Part shown: positions 1-10,300 of the stretch, piece after piece
Numbering within the stretch: position 1 is the stretch's first letter
How the letters are laid out: each line of letters opens with the position of its first letter
Assembly: GCA_947503275.1 (NCBI GenBank)
Contig: CANNCZ010000001.1
Location: 434,001-498,000, forward strand
From: an uncultured Erythrobacter sp.
GTDB lineage: Bacteria > Pseudomonadota > Alphaproteobacteria > Sphingomonadales > Sphingomonadaceae
Direction: 5' to 3'
DNA length: 64,000 nucleotides
Made by a program: the position numbers and the translations under genes
Notes under the pieces: model-generated
Told to the model about the DNA's origin: nothing
Database searches by the model: none
What the model saw: the letters and a program-made list of their open reading frames with translations, nothing else

Positions 1-327
1 GACGATCCACCATTCTGGGACTTGTGACCTCTTGATGTGATGCAAGTCTTTGCTGTCTGTATCCCATCGCCAGAAGGTGAAAGCTTCAAAAAGGTATCCG
101 GCCAGCGGGATGCAGATCAAAGCGATGATTGCCGCGAAAGCTAGGGATTTGCCCTTCGTATCATGCCTTCCTTTGCCAAAGTGATACGCGACTAGCAGCA
201 GTGGCAGCGTGATCAGGCCCTCAAGCGGCGTGAATGGCCCTTCGGTTACAAATATCGCGATGATCGCTGCCAAAGCCGCTGCCGAAAGCGCGACGAAATC
301 AGCGTCTTTGTTCTCTAGCCCCGCCAT
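1..327 (-). CDS. hypothetical small membrane protein (3' part cut by window edge)
   Basis: An open frame runs from an ATG at 327 down to base 1 without a stop, giving at least 109 residues. A GGAGG motif sits five bases before the ATG, so the start is well supported. The protein shows hydrophobic stretches at about residues 11-29, 38-50 and 63-80, the last two separated by a short charged loop (GKGRHDTKGK). This fits a small inner-membrane protein with two or three helices and a charged tail rich in Lys, His and Trp. It lies just downstream of the TIR-domain gene on the same strand (25 bp gap), so the two may be co-transcribed. I do not recognise the family and assign no function. Confidence 0.6.
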   Translation of the reverse strand, partial: MAGLENKDADFVALSAAALAAIIAIFVTEGPFTPLEGLITLPLLLVAYHFGKGRHDTKGKSLAFAAIIALICIPLAGYLFEAFTFWRWDTDSKDLHHIKRSQVPEWWIV

Positions 328-352
328 GTTTGCCTCCGATCACGCAACACAA

Positions 353-1411
353 TCACCGCGCGCAAAACGCAAGCTTCGGACCTTCCCAGCATGATCGATC
401 AGTGCTGCTACGTTGAACTTCTGTCCGCTGAATTTCTCCGCCATTGTAGTAGATTTCAAGCACGCCGCGTCCTTCGCTAGTCACATCGAGGCCGATCTGA
501 CGCACATCCATAAAGTATGGCCCATCGAGGCTGCGCGTCATGAAATCCCCACCCGCGCCAGCTGCAAAATGGCATGCCCCATCGTAGGTGAAGGCGGTGT
601 TTGAAAAGTAACACCCGACGCGCCGCGCCCGAGCTGCGCCATTGTCCGCCCCGCCACCGCGCGGCGCAGCGGACTGAACGGGGGGGAGTGCCGGTTCGGG
701 AGTGGGGGCTTGGGGGCTTGGCGCTTCATCGGGCGCAGCTGTGGCCGCAGGTTTAGGCGTGTCGGCGGCGGCCAAGGCTGGTGTTTCTGATCCGCCAATG
801 GCCGCGTCGGCACCGCTCCCGCCATTGCCCATAGCGCCCAATAGGAGTGCTCCGGCACCAACGATCGCAAGCGCCGCAATCCCGATGCCTGCAAACAGGG
901 GCCATTTTGATGGTTCGCTCCCGGCAGATGCCGAGTCACGGGCAGGTTCGGGTGCCGGAGAGGGCGTGGGTGTCGGCGAGGCAGTCGCCATTGCTATACT
1001 AGCCGTGGCGCTTTCTCCGGGCTGTCCACAAAGCTCAAACAGGCTCGCTTTCACCTTGCGCCAACCGGTGTGATCGTCCTCACCCTGCCATTCGCCAATA
1101 TCGGCGAACTGGATCTGGTTGAACGGCAGTGGTGGCATAATATCGCCCAACGCCGTCTGGATCAGCTTCCTCTGATTGCGCGCCATATCAGCCTCAGCCC
1201 GCACCCATTCGCTTTTCGCAGCGGTTGGGGACCACACCACAACGGCGGCCTTCGCCGAAGCGACTTTCTCCTCAATCACCTCGCCATAACTTTTGTGCGG
1301 GGGCAATTCGGCGTCCCACCAGACGTCATACCCCTCGGCCTCAATCTTTTGGGCAAGGCGTCGCACGGCGGCTTCGTCATGCCGCGAATAGGATAGGAAT
1401 ACATCGACCAT
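353..1411 (-). CDS. TIR-domain protein with single membrane anchor
   Basis: About 352 residues. An upstream in-frame start at 1480 exists, but the ATG at 1411 has an AAGGGGG ribosome site and places the TIR motif VFLSYSRHD at the N-terminus, so I prefer it. Residues 1 to about 125 form a bacterial TIR_2-like domain. W69 and E73 in the segment SEWVRAE match the Trp and catalytic Glu arrangement of NAD-cleaving TIR domains such as SARM1 (family knowledge), so NADase activity is possible but unproven. A Pro/Ala/Thr-rich linker follows, then one membrane helix (about 170-193), a second Pro/Ala-rich linker, and a C-terminal domain (about 265-352) with four cysteines that would lie on the other side of the membrane. 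The layout suggests a transmembrane sensor with a cytoplasmic TIR output. No partner effector lies beside it. Confidence 0.88.
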   Translation of the reverse strand: MVDVFLSYSRHDEAAVRRLAQKIEAEGYDVWWDAELPPHKSYGEVIEEKVASAKAAVVVWSPTAAKSEWVRAEADMARNQRKLIQTALGDIMPPLPFNQIQFADIGEWQGEDDHTGWRKVKASLFELCGQPGESATASIAMATASPTPTPSPAPEPARDSASAGSEPSKWPLFAGIGIAALAIVGAGALLLGAMGNGGSGADAAIGGSETPALAAADTPKPAATAAPDEAPSPQAPTPEPALPPVQSAAPRGGGADNGAARARRVGCYFSNTAFTYDGACHFAAGAGGDFMTRSLDGPYFMDVRQIGLDVTSEGRGVLEIYYNGGEIQRTEVQRSSTDRSCWEGPKLAFCAR

Positions 1412-1507
1412 CAAAGTGCCCCCTTTGAATTCAGGCTCAATTGATACTGCGCCGCCGCGCGCTTGCAAGCTTGCTCTCACGCGCTGGGCTGGCTAGCACC
1501 CATCGGT

Positions 1508-2170
1508 ATGAACGTAACCGAAGCTGTGACCAGCCGCCGATCTGTCCGCCAATTCCTTGATAAGCCAGTAGAGCTTAAAACTTTGCGCAGTGTGTTAGAT
1601 AAAGCCCGCTGGGCCGCATCTGGCTGCAATTATCAGCCATGGGAAGCCGCCGTGATGACTGGTGCTCCGCTGGCTGAGCTGCAAGCGAAACTCACCACCA
1701 CACCGCCTAATAAAGCGGAGTATGACTGGACCGCTCCGGGTGAGGAAGACATGTATAAACAGCGTCTTAATGGTGTGTCTAAAGGTATGTTTGGCGCGAT
1801 GGGTATCGCCCGCGATGATGGTGAGGGTCGGATGAAGGCGATGATGCGCAACGCCACCAGCTTTGATGCACCCGCTGTCCTGTTCGTATACTTCCCGCGC
1901 CTGATGAAAGAGCCGCAATGGTCGGATACCGGCATGTGGCTGCAAACGGTTGCATTGCTACTGCGCGAAGAGGGCCTCGATAGCTGTTTTCAGGAATATA
2001 TGGCGCTCTATGCCAATCTCATCCGTGATGCGCTGGGCCTCGATCATGAACGCTATATGCTGTTTTGCGGTATGGCGATTGGCTATCGTGATCCCGACGC
2101 ACCGCTTAACACATTTGAGCGTGAGCGCGTGCCTTTGGACGACCATGTGAGCTTTCACGGCTGGGAATAG
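1508..2170 (+). CDS. nitroreductase family protein
   Basis: About 220 residues, the usual size for the FMN-dependent nitroreductase fold. The N-terminal SRRSVRQF segment is the typical phosphate/FMN-contact start of the family. GCNYQPWE corresponds to the conserved APSGxNxQPW region, and the C-terminal MAIGYRDPDAPLN matches the G-x-GY-P-D motif before the final helix. These enzymes use NAD(P)H to reduce nitro groups, quinones or similar acceptors in the cytoplasm; the physiological substrate cannot be told from sequence. An upstream TTG at 1463 would add 15 residues, but those do not look like the family, so the ATG at 1508 is chosen although no strong ribosome site precedes it. The gene is divergent from the TIR gene. 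Confidence 0.88.
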   Translation: MNVTEAVTSRRSVRQFLDKPVELKTLRSVLDKARWAASGCNYQPWEAAVMTGAPLAELQAKLTTTPPNKAEYDWTAPGEEDMYKQRLNGVSKGMFGAMGIARDDGEGRMKAMMRNATSFDAPAVLFVYFPRLMKEPQWSDTGMWLQTVALLLREEGLDSCFQEYMALYANLIRDALGLDHERYMLFCGMAIGYRDPDAPLNTFERERVPLDDHVSFHGWE

Positions 2171-2309
2171 AACAGGTGGCCTGACTCGCCTCTTTCCCCA
2201 TTAGTCTCCCACAAAGCGATTATCCCAATCGGGGACAGATACAAGATTCTGTCCAATCCATACTATTTGCTCGGCCCCCGCCGGTTTAGAACCATATTCG
2301 TGCAATGGC

Positions 2310-2344
2310 GGTGGAAACACCTCCAAAAGGGAGCAAAAGCTCCC
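2310..2344 (+). promoter_or_regulatory. two adjacent hairpins in the leader of the CHAT-TPS operon
   Basis: In the 211-bp gap before the operon there are two perfect short hairpins. GGTG-GAAA-CACC at 2310-2321 has a GNRA-type tetraloop, and GGGAGC-AAAA-GCTCCC lies at 2329-2344. They are followed by an AGGTCAGGGGGG stretch that serves as the ribosome site for the GTG at 2382. If transcription begins upstream, this would be a structured 5' leader. I cannot match it to a known riboswitch class. Otherwise the gap holds no gene. Confidence 0.4.
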
Positions 2345-2381
2345 GAATGAGGAACATACCATTAGGTCAGGGGGGCCGCCT

Positions 2382-5300
2382 GTGGGACGGATAACTTTAG
2401 CGATTTCAGCGGCATTTGCGGTTTCGGCTGTGTGCCTTACATCTGCATCTGCGCAATCCGGGTCAGTGTTGACCCGAGACAGTTTTCCCATTGGTGATGC
2501 CGAAGGGATTCTGTGTCAGGTGCAAGATCGCAGCACCTCGAATCCTGCCAAACAATCGATTTTCGACCGCCGCTGGGTGGTTGTGTGCCGCGATAACCCG
2601 CAGCCGATTGCTGAAGTTTTCGCATTTCGAAGCTTTGATGCGAGTGCGCGCAATGCCGTGCACGATTTGCGGCGTTTTCCGGTTCAATGCTCTGGTGCAG
2701 GTGGGGGCGTAACCGGTCCTGTGGCTGGATCGCAAAAGCAGAACTGCAAGGTGGCTGAGAGTGATCTCGCATGGAGCCAGATCACTGCCAAATCCCGCGA
2801 TCTTACTTATTATGCCGAAGGGTTTGCCGCCTATGATGATGCAACCGTTCTGGCGCTGCGTTCGGTCCTGAACAACGATATCGCAGACGGCACAATCGAC
2901 GTTGCATCTACATCTGTTTCTGATCCGCTTTCTTTTGCGCGCGTTCAGGCCCAGACGCTTAAGCCGCAGCAGGCACTGGCCGAGGGCTATCGCCGCAATC
3001 TGGCAGGCGAATATGCGGAGGCCGCTGCCTATTTCGAGACGCTGCAACAGCGGCTTGAGGATGAAGACGAGAACTCGATCAATCCGGGTGAATTCTTCGT
3101 CAATCGCGCTTTGCAAAAAAGCAATCTGGGCGAATTCAGCATCGCCAACCGTCTGTTCGAACAGGCAAATACCTTTGGCGGTGATGATCCAATAACCGCA
3201 CGCCTCTTGCGCAATTTCGAAGCGATCCATCTGCTCAATCAAGGGTTTGACGAGGCAGCGATTGAGCGGCTTTCGCAAGCTCTGCCCGATGCAGCATTGG
3301 GCGCAGAAACTATCGACGGTGGGTTGTCCATCACACAGCCAATCTCTGAACGGCTAAACCGCGAGCAGGCGAGTGGTTTCCTGTTTGGGGTCGTTGATGA
3401 GCTGAGCCTGACAGTTGAAGAGCGCGCCAAGATTATCGACGCGCAAGCCCTGCAAATTCGTGGAACAGCGCGCCGGTTGAGCGGTGATCTCGACGGATCG
3501 CGCGCCGATTTGGTCAGCGCCTACTCACAAGCCATCGAAGTGCGCGATGGCCGCGTTACCTCGATCACGCGGCTGCGCAGCCAAGTGCTCGCCGATCTCG
3601 CTCTGATTGCGGAGCGACGCGGGAACACCGCCGATGCGGAAAGCTATCTGCGCAACGGTCTTGCTCTTGTTCAGGCGCAATACCCTGAGCGTCGCGCGGT
3701 CAGTGCGCTTGAAGCGCGGCTCGCTGCATTCCTGTTGCGACAGGGGCGCGAAGGCGATGCAATGGCGCTGTATAACAAAGTCATCGAACGCGCGGTTGGA
3801 AAGCGCAATGCGATCACCGGCTTCGCGAACCAGTTGAACCCGTACTACGAATTGCTCGCTGGCAAAGTCAGCAGCGATCCCGAAGCGGCGGAGGATTTCT
3901 TCCGCGCAGCTCAAGTGTTGATCCGACCCGGTGTTGCCGAAACGCAGGCTTTGCTTGCGCGTCAGCTCAGCGCCAATTCGGATGAGGCATCGCGCTTGTT
4001 CCGTCAGTCGATTGATCTGGGCCGCGACATTGAACGGTCACGCATCCGGTTCGAAGCGCTTGGTAATGGCGAACAAAACGCCGCCACGCGTCAGCGGATG
4101 GAAGAGCTATCCTCGCAAATCGCTGTGCTGGAACGCGCGCAAGTGAGCACTCAGGTGCAATTGAACGCCTATCCGCAATACCGCGTGGTCTCGCCATCCT
4201 CGCTTGAACTCAGCGAGTTCCGCGCAGTCTTGCAGCCGGGCGAGGTTTACGCCCGCCTAGCAGTCGTCAGTGACGATGTTTACATGTTCTACGCTGATCA
4301 AAACACAGCCAAGGCTTATAAAGTCGACATCACCAAAGATGATCTGAGCGAGCAGGTCGACATCATCCGCGAAACGATTTCGGTCTTCGATGGCGGCCAA
4401 TATGTCACTTATCCCTTCGACATCGCATCGGCGCGCGGCCTTTACAAAACGCTGTTCGATCCGATTGCGAATGAGATTGCAGCGGCGGAACACGTTATTT
4501 TTGAGCCCGATGGGGCAATGCTGCGTTTGCCGGTCGATCTGTTGGTAGCCGATGATTCGTCGGTCAACTTGTATCAACAACGCGTCGCACAGCCCAATGG
4601 CGATGAATACGACTTCACCGGCGTCAATTGGCTGGGCAAAGGCCGCATGGTCAGCACCGCTGTCTCTGCCGAAGCCTTCGTTCAGTCGCGCAAGACAGAG
4701 CTGTCGGCGGCTTCTAAACAATATCTGGGGCTGGGTGAAAACAGCCCGATTGGTGCGACCTATCCGGCATCGTACACCGCCGGAGCCAATCCGGGCGATG
4801 AGGATTGCTATTGGCCGGTGCGTCAGTGGAATGATCCGATCAGTTCGTCGGAATTGGTCACGGCATCATCTTTGATCGGGGCAAACCGTTCGCAGGTCCT
4901 GACTGGCGGCGCATTCACCGATGATGGGATTAAGGCAAAGGCGGATCTCGATGATTTCCGGGTGCTGCATTTCGCAACACATGGTCTGGTCACACCGCCC
5001 AATCCGAACTGCCCGTCAAAGCCCGCTTTGGTCACATCGTTTGGCAACAGCAGCGGCTCTGATGGCCTGCTCAGCTTTGAAGAGATTTTCGAGTTGGATA
5101 TTGATGCCGATCTGGTGATCCTGTCGGCATGCGACACAGCGGGTGCAGCCAGTGTTGAGGCGACGCGCGCGGCGGGTCTGTCCAGCGGCGGCGGTAGCGA
5201 ACTCGAAGGGCTAGTCCGAGCCTTTATCGGAGCGGGCGGGCGCGCAGTCATGGCGAGCCATTGGCCTGCGCCTGATGACTTTAATGCGACTGAGCGATTG

Positions 5301-5504
5301 ATGACGGAAATGTTCCGGCTCGGCGAAAGCCAGATGATCGGCAATGCGCTGGGTCAATCGCGCGAAGTTTTGATGAATGATGCGCAAACATCGCACCCCT
5401 ACTACTGGGCTGGCTTTGCGGTGATCGGCGATGCAGCGCGGCCGCTGCTCTCGGATACGGGCCGCGCCGGTTTGCAAGCTTCTACTGGATCGGCGGCAGA
5501 ATAA
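2382..5504 (+). CDS. exported TPR-CHAT domain (caspase-like) protein
   Basis: 1,040 residues with a GTG start behind a strong AGGTCAGGGGGG site. Residues 1-25 form a Sec signal peptide ending in SASAQ, so the protein should leave the cytoplasm. The middle (about 195-560) is alpha-helical with TPR-like repeats. The C-terminal part (about 700-1025) is a CHAT domain, a clan CD peptidase relative of caspases and separase: H867 in HFATHG and C917 in ILSACDTA form the expected His-Cys dyad. The region after the Cys (GLVRAFIGAGGRAVMASHW) is also typical. The stop overlaps the ATG of the downstream transporter gene by one base, implying translational coupling. A periplasmic or surface protease acting on the TpsA exoprotein, or a scaffold for it, is a reasonable inference; its substrate is unknown. 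Confidence 0.9.
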   Translation: MGRITLAISAAFAVSAVCLTSASAQSGSVLTRDSFPIGDAEGILCQVQDRSTSNPAKQSIFDRRWVVVCRDNPQPIAEVFAFRSFDASARNAVHDLRRFPVQCSGAGGGVTGPVAGSQKQNCKVAESDLAWSQITAKSRDLTYYAEGFAAYDDATVLALRSVLNNDIADGTIDVASTSVSDPLSFARVQAQTLKPQQALAEGYRRNLAGEYAEAAAYFETLQQRLEDEDENSINPGEFFVNRALQKSNLGEFSIANRLFEQANTFGGDDPITARLLRNFEAIHLLNQGFDEAAIERLSQALPDAALGAETIDGGLSITQPISERLNREQASGFLFGVVDELSLTVEERAKIIDAQALQIRGTARRLSGDLDGSRADLVSAYSQAIEVRDGRVTSITRLRSQVLADLALIAERRGNTADAESYLRNGLALVQAQYPERRAVSALEARLAAFLLRQGREGDAMALYNKVIERAVGKRNAITGFANQLNPYYELLAGKVSSDPEAAEDFFRAAQVLIRPGVAETQALLARQLSANSDEASRLFRQSIDLGRDIERSRIRFEALGNGEQNAATRQRMEELSSQIAVLERAQVSTQVQLNAYPQYRVVSPSSLELSEFRAVLQPGEVYARLAVVSDDVYMFYADQNTAKAYKVDITKDDLSEQVDIIRETISVFDGGQYVTYPFDIASARGLYKTLFDPIANEIAAAEHVIFEPDGAMLRLPVDLLVADDSSVNLYQQRVAQPNGDEYDFTGVNWLGKGRMVSTAVSAEAFVQSRKTELSAASKQYLGLGENSPIGATYPASYTAGANPGDEDCYWPVRQWNDPISSSELVTASSLIGANRSQVLTGGAFTDDGIKAKADLDDFRVLHFATHGLVTPPNPNCPSKPALVTSFGNSSGSDGLLSFEEIFELDIDADLVILSACDTAGAASVEATRAAGLSSGGGSELEGLVRAFIGAGGRAVMASHWPAPDDFNATERLMTEMFRLGESQMIGNALGQSREVLMNDAQTSHPYYWAGFAVIGDAARPLLSDTGRAGLQASTGSAAE

Positions 5505-7315
5505 TGGAAAACAAGGTCTTCACTCAAAGCCCGGTTGCGGGTTTCAAGCGCGCATGCCTCTTTGCTGTGGCAGCCGGAATTGTCGTGCCAAGCGCGGCTC
5601 TTGCGCAAGTCTCCGGCGCACCGACGCGCGAGGAATTGAACCGTCCGAATATCGAATCTGAGCTGCGCGGGGAGCGCGGCCCTGTATCGGTTGAAGGCGA
5701 GATCGAGCGTGCGCCATGCCCGCTTGCTGCGCCGCAATTCCAAGAGCTTACGTTTACCTTTACCGCCGCAGAATTTGCCGGCTTGAATGGGGTTGATGCG
5801 AGCCTGCTGGATGCCAGCTGGGCCGATTATGTCGGCCAGGAAATCTCTGTGGCCACCATTTGTGACATCCGCGACCGTGCGGCCACCGCTTTGCGAGCGC
5901 AGGGCTATCTGGCGGCGGTCCAAGTGCCGGTGCAGACCATCGCCGAAAGCGGCGCGGTAAAGTTTGACGTGCTGCTGGCGCGCATACGCTCAGTTCAAGT
6001 GCGCGGTGATGCCGGACGATCGGCGGGCGCATTGCGCGGGGTTCTGGGTAAGTTAGAGCAGCAGAGCGTTTTCAACGCCAAAGATGCAGAGCGTTATCTG
6101 CTGTTGGCGCGCGATATTCCGGGGCTTGATGTGCGGCTGACTTTGCAGCCATTGCCAGCTGAGCAAGGCGGGCAGCCCGGTGATGTGGTTGGCGTGTTTG
6201 ATGTCGCCAACCAGCCCATTATCGTTGATGCCAATATCCAGAATTTTGGCTCTCGCGCGATTGGTCGCGGCGGATTGCTGGTGCGGCTGCGCGCCAACGG
6301 TCTGACAGGGCTGGGCGATGAGACGATGCTCTCTGCCTATTCCGCGACCGATTTTGACGAGCAGGCCGTAGTCTCTGGCTATCACGAGTTTCGCGTTGGC
6401 AATGAAGGGCTGACACTGGGCCTTTCGGGAACATTGGCCTTTACAGAGCCGGACATTCCCGGCCCCAATCTCTTTGAAACCACGACCTTTATCGGGTCTG
6501 CTTATGCGCGCTATCCAGTGATCCGGTCGCAAGCGCAAAACCTCACGATCAGCGCAGGCGGAGACTTCATCGATCAGAATGTCGATTTCAGCGGCCTCGA
6601 TTTCAGCGAGGACAAATTGCGCGTCGGTTTTGTCCGTGCTGACTATTGGGGCGCCGATGAAGACAGCATCAATGGCCGCGGCGGATATTCCGGGGTTGAA
6701 CCTCGGTTGTCCTACCAAGCGTCATTGGAAGTGCGCCAAGGCGTCGATGTGTTCGGCGCAAGTCCCTCATGCGGCGTCGGCTTTGTCAATTGCTTGGCAC
6801 CGGGCCTAATCCCGCCGAGCCGCGTGGATGCGGACACCACCGGTTTCCTCGTTCGTGGATCGACATCGGCGACCTATCGCCCAACACCATTGCTGGGTCT
6901 TTCGGCACGCACGCGGTTCCAATATTCGCCGGATCGCTTGCTGGGATATGAGCAATATTCCGGCGGGAATTTCACCGTCGGGCGCGGATATGATCCGGGC
7001 GCGATTATCGGCGACAAGGGTTTTGGAGCACAGTTTGAAGCATCTTACGGTTCGCTCGTCCCACCCACTCCGAATGGATATGCGGTGCAGCCATTTGTGT
7101 TTCTCGACGTTGCGCGTGTTTCGCTCAACGATGCAGCAGACAGCACGGATCGCCTAACCTCGATCGGCGGTGGTGCACGCGCAACTTTGGGGCGTCAGGC
7201 GGCGCTCGACTTTACGTTGGCGGTGCCGCTTGAGCGCACAACCTTCGCGACCAGCCGGGGGGACGTCCGAGCGCTGATGTCGCTGACCGTGCAAATTGAG
7301 CCGTGGTTCAAATGA
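5504..7315 (+). CDS. ShlB/FhaC/HecB-type two-partner secretion transporter (TpsB)
   Basis: 603 residues. A signal peptide (about 1-35, ending SAALAQ) is followed by an N-terminal region with POTRA-type domains (about 75-240) and a 16-strand-type beta-barrel (about 245-603). The hallmark R-G-Y motif of the L6 loop is present at R494-G495-Y496 in VGRGYDPG, in the expected place near the C-terminus, and the protein ends in an aromatic residue close to the terminus (WFK) like other barrels. Such Omp85-superfamily proteins pass one TpsA partner across the outer membrane. Start and stop overlap the neighbours (TAATG with the CHAT gene; the TGA overlaps an ATG near the start of the TpsA gene), so the three genes are almost surely one transcript and the giant TpsA is its cargo. 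Confidence 0.93.
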   Translation: MENKVFTQSPVAGFKRACLFAVAAGIVVPSAALAQVSGAPTREELNRPNIESELRGERGPVSVEGEIERAPCPLAAPQFQELTFTFTAAEFAGLNGVDASLLDASWADYVGQEISVATICDIRDRAATALRAQGYLAAVQVPVQTIAESGAVKFDVLLARIRSVQVRGDAGRSAGALRGVLGKLEQQSVFNAKDAERYLLLARDIPGLDVRLTLQPLPAEQGGQPGDVVGVFDVANQPIIVDANIQNFGSRAIGRGGLLVRLRANGLTGLGDETMLSAYSATDFDEQAVVSGYHEFRVGNEGLTLGLSGTLAFTEPDIPGPNLFETTTFIGSAYARYPVIRSQAQNLTISAGGDFIDQNVDFSGLDFSEDKLRVGFVRADYWGADEDSINGRGGYSGVEPRLSYQASLEVRQGVDVFGASPSCGVGFVNCLAPGLIPPSRVDADTTGFLVRGSTSATYRPTPLLGLSARTRFQYSPDRLLGYEQYSGGNFTVGRGYDPGAIIGDKGFGAQFEASYGSLVPPTPNGYAVQPFVFLDVARVSLNDAADSTDRLTSIGGGARATLGRQAALDFTLAVPLERTTFATSRGDVRALMSLTVQIEPWFK

Positions 7316-7335
7316 GCCAGCGGGAGAGAGCAGAG

Positions 7336-10300
7336 ATGACCAAACCAAACCCAACAACCCGCCTTAGTTCGCGCCGCAACTGGCTGCGATCCAGCTCCAT
7401 GATCGCCGCTGCTGCGGCTTTGGCAGCGGGCGCGAGCATGCCTGCTTATGCGCAGGCTCGACCGGGTCTTTCGGGAACTGGCTTGGAAATCACCATGCAG
7501 GACCGCCTGCAAATGCGCGGTAACGCCAGAGCAGAGATGGGCCGCGATATCCTCTCGGAGATCCCCAGCATCCGGCGCCAACCGCAACCCGCGCCAACGC
7601 CTATAACCCCGATCCTGTCGAACGCGCAGACCAACAATGTGGCAGCGCCTAATCCATCGCCGGTCATGGTCCAACGCGCGCCCAATGTGCCATCTGTGCC
7701 GATCACTCCCACTCTTCCTGCGCCCCCTGTTCCTGCGCCCGGTGTTCCTAGCGTTCCCGCACCCGGAACACCGCAGCAGACGCAATCGGTTGCGTCGACG
7801 ATCACGCCATTCGCTTTGATTCCAGAGCCGGGAATCGCCGGCATCAATGTCAGCGCCAATGCGCGATATGACGATGTGGAAATCGAGTTTAATCCCGGTG
7901 TAGCCGTTGACCAGGTGAACGTACTTGCCAGCTCAGCCATCATCGACTGGACCACATTTGACCCAGGCGCTTCCGGCGCAGAAATTACGTTTCTTGGTGA
8001 CGGCCGTAATCTCGAATTCACGTCCAGCCTTTCCGACTACACCGTGCTCAATCGCGTCCTTACGCCCGGTTTTGACAGCGCAATTCGGATTGATGGCAAT
8101 GTAACATCAACGATCCTTGACGGTTCTTCGATTGGCGGCAACGTCTGGTTTTACAGCGCGGGCGGCATCGTGGTTGGATCGACCGCGACGTTCAATATTG
8201 GCAGCCTGCTTTTGAGCACCAGTCTGATCGATCCTTCAAGCGTATCGAGCGGTGGCGCTGACCTCAACTTCTCAGGCTCACCCGTCGATAGCGCCATTCG
8301 CATCGAAAACGGCGCAACGATTCAGGCAAACAATAACAATTCCTATGTTGCCTTGGTTGCTCCGCGAATTGAGCAATTGGGCACTGTCGCCGTCAATGGC
8401 TCCGTTGCCTATGTCGCCGCGGAAGAAGCGGAAATGACGATCCGCAACAACCTATTCGACATCACGGTGAATGTCGGTAGCGAAGACGACAATGGCATTG
8501 TCCATACTGGCAATACCACTGGCGTGGCTTCGACAGATATCACTGACGAACAGGCGATCTATTTCGTCGCTGTTCCCAAAAATGATGCGATCACCATGTT
8601 GGTTGGTGGGAGCATCGGGTACACACCGGCGGCGAATGCATTCGATGATAATGGCCAGATTATCCTCACCACAGGGCCTCGTGTTGAACGCACCGAGCGT
8701 GACGTCCTCATCCGCAATTCCAATGGCAGTTCCTCGCTTGTCGAAGTGTCTTCCAACACGGTCGACACAACTGTTGATGGCAATCAAGCGGGCAGTATCA
8801 TTCTAGAAGATGTTACGTTTCGCAGCGATGTAACAGCCTTTGCCGAAGAGAGCCTCACGCTTCAGGCGGGCGCGACAACCGCAAGTGGCGCGATTATCGC
8901 CAGAGGTCTGTCTGGAGACCGCGTTGATTTAGACCTGACTGCTGGCCAGAGAATTGATCTTTCGGTTACCAGACAGGGCCGGATCGACATCGGCGGTTCG
9001 CTTACGCTGACTTCTGGCGATGGTAATGGCACGGGCGGCGATATCGCGGTTGCGATTGGTCAGACTGCGGTTTCTGCCTCGGGCTTCGATGCTTTGAACA
9101 TCGACGACACTCTAACGCTCAATGCTCAGGCGCGTGGGCGCGACGATGTCGTCAACTTCCGCAACAATGGCGGCAATGGCATTGGCGAAGATGCCTTCGC
9201 AGGCGATGTCACTTTTGACGTCATAGAAGATGCGTCCGTCTCTATCTCAAATGGTTTAAACATCGACACGTCTGCCACTGGTGGCCGTGGCGAGATATTG
9301 AGCGGCTCGGCTAGCGCTGGGTCAGTGGACCTAAGCCTTTCTGGCATCTCGTTCAGCGTTGGCGGGACCGTCGATATCGATGCCAATGCCGAGAGCGCAG
9401 GAACGTTGGTTGCATCGGGATCGGCCGCGCGCGAAGGCAGTGACTCTTCGAGCAGCGATGTCACCATTAATCTGCTTGATGGATCGGTCGATTGGGGACG
9501 GCTTGAGGTTGCCATGGGTGCACGTGCCTCGAGCGGCACTGATAACACGATTATTCAGTCGAACGATTCAACTGTTGGTCGCTTCACTCTCAATGCAACC
9601 GCTGGTTTCCACACGATTAGCTCTTTGTTTGTCACCGCAGAGTCGGACGCTGCAAATGCCTTTGATGGCAGACCCGATGAGATTGATGGCATCGCAAATC
9701 GTGGGACCGCCAGCATAGCCGTGTCAAACTTTGACACCGGTTTGGACATATCCGACAGTGTAACCGTCACTTTCAACACGGACGGCGAAACCACTGCACC
9801 GGTTGGCGATACGATCAGTGTATCGGTTACTGACACCGGGTTTGGAACCGGTTCGGGATTGACGGTCGGCGGATCTGTGCGACTTAATGCGAACCATTCT
9901 GACGGAAATGTTGGATCGGTCCAACAGGGCGGAACTATCTCTGTCGTGGCCGACAACGCCTTGCTATCGTTAAATAGTCTTTTCCTGACGTCCGATGCAC
10001 AAGCCAACGAGTTCTCCTTCACCGAATTTTCCGCGACCGAGCTCATTGGTGGTGATGTTTCTTTGACGGCGACCAACAGCGCGATTGTCAATGTAGACGG
10101 ATTCAGCGTGTTCTCTGCCAATGGATCGGGAGCGGTCAATAACAGCGGGAACGATATTGGGCGCGGTCAAGGGGGCACCATTGTCGTGCTCGCCGATGAT
10201 GCGTCACTAAGTTTCAACGACTCATTGTTCCTCGGCGCCGATGGCTTTGCGTTGTCAGGCAGCAATGACGACGGATTAGTCGCATCTGGCATAGGCGGCA

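Noticed and set aside
2310-2376. c-di-GMP-I (GEMM) riboswitch
   Set aside because: The GAAA hairpin and a GGGAGCAAAAGC run look superficially similar, but the conserved receptor and GGUAGCGGGG-type parts are missing.
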